This document shows, piece by piece, positions 42,651 through 45,479 of a DNA stretch of 45,479 nt. The notes under the pieces are model-generated. The model worked only from the letters and a program-made list of their open reading frames with translations. It did not search any database and was not told the origin of the DNA. The DNA lies in NCBI GenBank assembly GCA_009379845.1, contig WHSZ01000052.1:1-45479 (forward strand), read 5' to 3'. The translations under genes and the position numbers were made by a program. Position 1 is the first letter of the stretch. Each line of letters opens with the position of its first letter. This DNA comes from Pseudonocardiaceae bacterium. Its GTDB lineage: Bacteria > Actinomycetota > Actinomycetes > Mycobacteriales > Pseudonocardiaceae.

Positions 42651-43562
42651 ATGGACATCGCGCGGTTGCGCGCGCTGCGGGCGTTCGCCGATCGCGGCAC
42701 GGTGCACGCCGCCGCGAGCGCGCTGAACTGCACGCCTTCGGCGGTATCCCAGCAGCTGCGCGGGCTGCGAGCCGAGGTCGGCGTGCCGCTCACCGAGCGA
42801 TCCGGGCGGGGGCTACGGCTCACCGACGCGGGGTGGGCACTGGTTCGGCACGCCGATGAGGTGCTCGCGTCGGCGGAACGGGTCGAGGCCGAGCTGGACG
42901 CGTACCGTTCCCGGCCCCGCGGCACCGTGCGGGTGGCGCTGTTCCCGTCCGGAGCGCTGTTGCTGCTCGGCGGGCTGATCCGCCGGACGTCCGATGTGGA
43001 CGGTCTGCGGCTGGAGTGCCGCGACGTGGACATGACCCCCGCGGGGGTTTCCGGGCTGCTCGCGGACTTCGACGTGGTCGTGACGCATCGGGACGAGCAG
43101 ATGGCACCGTTTGACGACGACCGCATCGACGTGGTGCACCTGCTGCGCGAGCCGCTGGACGTGGCCCTTCCGGCCGGGCACCGGTTGGGGCGCAGGCGCA
43201 AGGTCCAGCTGACCGATCTCGCCGAGGAGCCGTGGATCGGCGTGGACGTGGGCTACCCGGTTGACGACGTGCTGCGCTCACTCGCGGTGCGTACCGGGGT
43301 GCGGCCGACGATCGTGCAGCGGATCAACGACTTCCGGGTAACGGAGGAGCTGGTTGCCGCCGGGCTCGGTGTCGCGCTGCTTCCTCGCTACACCGTTGAC
43401 ACCCGGGGCGGCAGGCGGCTGCTTCGCCGACCGCTCGCCGGGATCCGCGCCGCGAGGCACGTGGAGGCAGTGTTGCGCAGCGGCGCCGCCGAGCGGCCGG
43501 CGGTGCGCACCGTGCTGGACGCGCTGCGGGCCGAGGCCGCCCGCGTCGCGGAAACCCACTGA
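42651..43562 (+). CDS. LysR-family transcriptional regulator
   Basis: A 303-residue regulator. HTH at residues 1-60: LRALRAFADRGTVHAAASAL, then NCTPSAVSQQLRGLRAEVGV and TERSGRGLRLTDAG. The effector domain (about 90-300) shows the LysR substrate-binding fold with VRVALFPSGALLLLGGLIRR, HLLREPLDVALPAGHRL and LVAAGLGVALLPRYTVD. It probably controls the divergent EamA (and SDR) genes. The ATG follows GTAGCGTTGCTGC without a strong ribosome site. Confidence 0.92.
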   Translation: MDIARLRALRAFADRGTVHAAASALNCTPSAVSQQLRGLRAEVGVPLTERSGRGLRLTDAGWALVRHADEVLASAERVEAELDAYRSRPRGTVRVALFPSGALLLLGGLIRRTSDVDGLRLECRDVDMTPAGVSGLLADFDVVVTHRDEQMAPFDDDRIDVVHLLREPLDVALPAGHRLGRRRKVQLTDLAEEPWIGVDVGYPVDDVLRSLAVRTGVRPTIVQRINDFRVTEELVAAGLGVALLPRYTVDTRGGRRLLRRPLAGIRAARHVEAVLRSGAAERPAVRTVLDALRAEAARVAETH

Positions 43563-43564
43563 CG

Positions 43565-43834
43565 CTATTGCGGATACACGTCGAGAATGTCGCCGAAGCG
43601 CACCCATTCGGCCTGCGGCTTCGGGAAGCCGTCCGGGAGGATCGGCACCCAGATCGTGATGTCGATCGGATCCGGCATCGGCTCGCCGGCCACCGTCCCG
43701 TTCTGACACAGCCACGGCGGTCCACCGAGGCTGGCTGTTGCCAGGTACACCGCACGCCATCCCATCGCCGGAACCGGCAACTTGTGCCGCGCACTCCTCG
43801 GTGCCGGGATTTCTGCCCACTCGCCTCGACTCAT
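43565..43834 (-). CDS. Hypothetical 89-residue protein
   Basis: A small soluble protein rich in Trp and Pro: WRAVYLATASLGGPPWLCQN, DPIDITIWVPILPDGFPKPQ and AEWVRFGDILDVYPQ at the end. No family is recognised. Third-position GC is high throughout, supporting coding. ATG 43834 is preceded by GAGAGG at 6 bases. It ends two bases after the LysR stop, convergently. Upstream, 36 bases away, is the broken ORF at 43871-44129, likely in the same operon. Confidence 0.65.
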   Translation of the reverse strand: MSRGEWAEIPAPRSARHKLPVPAMGWRAVYLATASLGGPPWLCQNGTVAGEPMPDPIDITIWVPILPDGFPKPQAEWVRFGDILDVYPQ

Positions 43835-43870
43835 GGCGAACCTCTCGACGCGACGCGCCTGGCTCTCCGT

Positions 43871-44129
43871 CTATGCGTCTCGGGACACGGCGGGAGGCGG
43901 AACTGAGCGCGGCCGCTCGGCGACGAACCACCGCGGCTGGCCGGCGGCGGAAGCCCCCCCCCCGACAGGATTCCGCCGCCGGCGCCGTCGGCCCCGGCAA
44001 CTCTCGGCGGAAGGCCCGCCAAGTGCCGAGGTCGGATTGTGGAGCGGCCGCGGCAGGTCGATCGGGCTCGCCGAGGAGGGCGAGCAGCGTCAACGCCGGC
44101 GAGACGCGGCCCCTGAACATCTCGATCAT
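43871..44129 (-). pseudogene. Small ORF interrupted by a G10 homopolymer (frameshifted or phase-variable)
   Basis: The frame from ATG 44129 (MIEMFRGRVSPALTLLALLG...) has coding-like codon bias up to a run of ten C on the plus strand (43954-43963; G10 on the coding strand). As given, the frame then changes to an arginine-rich product that runs antisense through neighbouring genes. With nine G it continues into AGQPRWFVAERPRSVPPPAV and a TAG at 43871-43873, a coherent 85-residue protein with high third-position GC on both sides. Either a disrupted gene, a contingency tract or a sequencing error. No family recognised. Confidence 0.55.
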
Positions 44130-44566
44130 GCGGCAACGCCACCGAAAACGTGTTGCCGCAACGCCTTTGCTTCGTGGGTACGACCGAATCACGGCAATGG
44201 GAAAAGCTGGCCGAGGGGGCCAGGTGTAGAGTCGAAGGCCCATTCGAAACCCGCACCGTCTTGGAAAACCTGCCATCCACTGACAATGTCAGCCGGGGTC
44301 TTGGGCTCGACCGCGCTAGACTAGCAGCGCAGCGCGTGTTCCTAACGCCGCCTCACACGAATGTTGTAGCGTCGCCGGACGGGCCACCGATAAAGAGAAC
44401 GATTCGGAACGGATGACCGGTAAGCAGGCGTGCCAACAGTGGTACTCACGGTTCGGTGGAGTCGATCGTTGTCTGGCCCAACATCGAGGATTCGGCGGGT
44501 GGCCACGATCAAAAACGAGGCAGGGTCCAACTCTTGTTCCCGTCCCGGTGCTCAGCGGGAACATCG
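44130..44566. other. Gap without a supported gene
   Basis: The 437 bases before the GAF-ANTAR gene are of mixed composition, with lower GC around 44230-44400. I see no gene, tRNA or strong hairpin. They should contain the promoters of the minus-strand small genes and the GAF-ANTAR gene. The ribosome site CAGCGGGAA precedes ATG 44567. Confidence 0.4.
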
Positions 44567-45286
44567 ATGACCGATCTCCACGAGCTGGTCGACGGCCTGA
44601 CCACCATCGTGGTCGATGGCGGCGACAGGGCGCCGGAGCGGATCTGCGCCGCCTGCGTCGCGGCGCTACCGGTGACCGGGGCCGCGATCACCGTGATGAG
44701 CGGCCCGCAGCAGCAACAACTCATCTGCGCGACCGACGAGCTGATCCGGGACCTCGACGAGTTGCAGTTCAGGCTCGGTGAGGGGCCGGGAGTCGACGCG
44801 TTCATCCACGGCCGACCGATATTTATCGCCGACCTGAACAATATCGGGGATTCCCGCTGGCCGGTATACGCCGCCGCGGCGCGCCGTACCCCGGCCCGCG
44901 CCCAGTATGTGCTTCCATTGCAGGCCGGTTCGATCGGGGTCGGGGTACTCGATCTGTACCACGTCCAGCCCGGCCCGCTCTCGCCAGTGGCATTGACCGG
45001 CGCGCTGCGCGTGGCTGACGCCGCACTGTGGACGTTGCTGGGTCTGCGTTCAGGCGGGACACTGGGTGATGGGGAGATGGCCCATGACGTAGCCCCGAAT
45101 GACTGGCTGAGGGGTGCGCCGCTGCAACGAATCCAGGTCTACCAAGCCACCGGCATGATCATCGCGCAGCTTGACGTCGACGCGGAGACCGCGTTGGCAT
45201 GGTTACGGGCGCATGCCTTCGAGCATGAAGAATCGCTGGATGCTGTGGCTAGTGTCCTGCGTCCGAAATTCGTTGAAGAATTGTAG
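44567..45286 (+). CDS. GAF-ANTAR regulatory protein, 3' end replaced by IS sequence
   Basis: A 239-residue protein. Residues about 20-155 form a GAF sensor (GEGPGVDAFIHGRPIFIADL, VLPLQAGSIGVGVLDLYH). Residues about 183-229 are an ANTAR RNA-binding domain (RIQVYQATGMIIAQLDVDAE, TALAWLRAHAFEHEESLDAV). ANTAR proteins bind paired hairpins in mRNA to prevent termination; GAF-linked ones are common in actinobacteria. The expected ANTAR end (x-V-A-x-D-V-V-x-R-x-L) is missing: after S229 the reading changes to VLRPKFVEEL and stops. A TA dinucleotide at 45250-45251 marks the likely IS630 insertion point. Ten residues are therefore probably IS-encoded. Function may be impaired. Confidence 0.8.
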   Translation: MTDLHELVDGLTTIVVDGGDRAPERICAACVAALPVTGAAITVMSGPQQQQLICATDELIRDLDELQFRLGEGPGVDAFIHGRPIFIADLNNIGDSRWPVYAAAARRTPARAQYVLPLQAGSIGVGVLDLYHVQPGPLSPVALTGALRVADAALWTLLGLRSGGTLGDGEMAHDVAPNDWLRGAPLQRIQVYQATGMIIAQLDVDAETALAWLRAHAFEHEESLDAVASVLRPKFVEEL

Positions 45287-45479
45287 GATCGGTGGATGAC
45301 AGGTCGAGGTCGTCCCGTAGCCCCGGTGGTGTTGACCAACGAAGAACGCGAAACCCTGACACGCTGGTCCAGGCGAGCGAAGTCCTCGCAGGCGTTGGCG
45401 CAGCGGTGCCGCATCGTGCTGGGCTGTGCGGACGGCAAGTCCAACACCGAGGTAGCGGCTGAGTTGGGCATCTGGCCAC
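45252..45479 (+). mobile_element. IS630-type insertion sequence, left part (cut by window edge)
   Basis: The transposase gene begins at 45296. The sequence from about 45252 would be the left terminus, directly after a TA dinucleotide (45250-45251), the known target of IS630 elements. The right end lies outside the window, so the terminal repeat cannot be checked. Confidence 0.55.
45296..45479 (+). CDS. IS630-family transposase, N-terminal fragment (runs off window)
   Basis: Sixty-one codons from ATG 45296 are visible. They include VVLTNEERETLTRWSRRAKS, then QALAQRCRIVLGCADGKSNT and EVAAELGI, the helix-turn-helix N-terminus of IS630 transposases (x-L-S/T-x-x-E-R-x-x-L...A-x-R-A-x-I-V-L...N-x-x-V-A). 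The DDE domain lies past the window edge. Confidence 0.85.
   Translation, partial: MTGRGRPVAPVVLTNEERETLTRWSRRAKSSQALAQRCRIVLGCADGKSNTEVAAELGIWP

Noticed and set aside
43278..43953. Continuation of the G10-frame through the 43565 gene and into LysR
   Set aside because: Codon bias changes abruptly at the homopolymer and the frame runs antisense to LysR; better explained as a frameshift.

Overview
The window is high-GC actinobacterial chromosomal DNA, most likely from a member of the Pseudonocardiaceae (inference). The signs are GC-rich third codon positions, frequent GTG starts, long perfect-stem bidirectional terminators between convergent genes, and the leuA / lysC-asd neighbourhood that is also found in mycobacteria. 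Both edges are cut inside insertion sequences: an IS5-type transposase start at the left (1-99, minus) and an IS630-type transposase start at the right (45296-45479, plus).

Layout. 252-1885: YqeY-like protein, a metallophosphoesterase and tRNA-Pro(CGG). 1925-6189: an accessory island next to the tRNA, holding an unknown gene, an AT-richer XRE regulator with a helical-repeat body, several overlapping small ORFs, a 37-residue highly charged peptide and a PIMT-like methyltransferase with a C-terminal extension. The peptide-methyltransferase pair looks like a minimal aspartimide RiPP (imiditide-type) cassette and is the most interesting system here. 6317-8267: TauE/SafE exporter and aldo/keto reductase. 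8530-12325: Tat-exported GH2 glycosidase coupled to a sugar/H+ symporter. 12311-13726: CD225/dispanin and DUF2752 small membrane proteins. 13829-16358: a secreted protein and an S9 peptidase. 16391-18024: oxidative-stress group (Dps, Ohr, FMN reductase). 18205-22229: two esterase/hydrolase genes and two unknowns. 22231-25672: a DHA2 drug exporter with its TetR regulator and operator, plus a second MFS gene. 25756-31352: glyoxylate/hydroxy-acid metabolism, with an FAD/Fe-S oxidase divergent from a serine-glyoxylate-type aminotransferase, then a GntP permease. 31467-39066: GNAT, asd, lysC (with an internal start for the beta subunit), a PIG-V-type mannosyltransferase, a nitroreductase, a membrane protein, and leuA behind a leucine leader peptide and attenuator. 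39123-45286: AA10 lytic polysaccharide monooxygenase, DedA protein, a WYL-regulator remnant, SDR and EamA genes with a frame conflict, LysR, a small gene pair broken by a G10 tract, and a GAF-ANTAR regulator whose 3' end appears replaced by the IS630 element.

How the parts work together. lysC-asd are co-translated (TGATG overlap) and supply aspartate semialdehyde for lysine, methionine and threonine. leuA opens leucine synthesis and is probably controlled through leader-peptide translation. GH2 plus sugar porter would release and import a sugar, and the LPMO would attack chitin or cellulose. The aminotransferase, FAD oxidase and GntP permease fit uptake and oxidation of small hydroxy acids via glyoxylate. 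Homology and structure statements come from reading the sequence; no database search was run.
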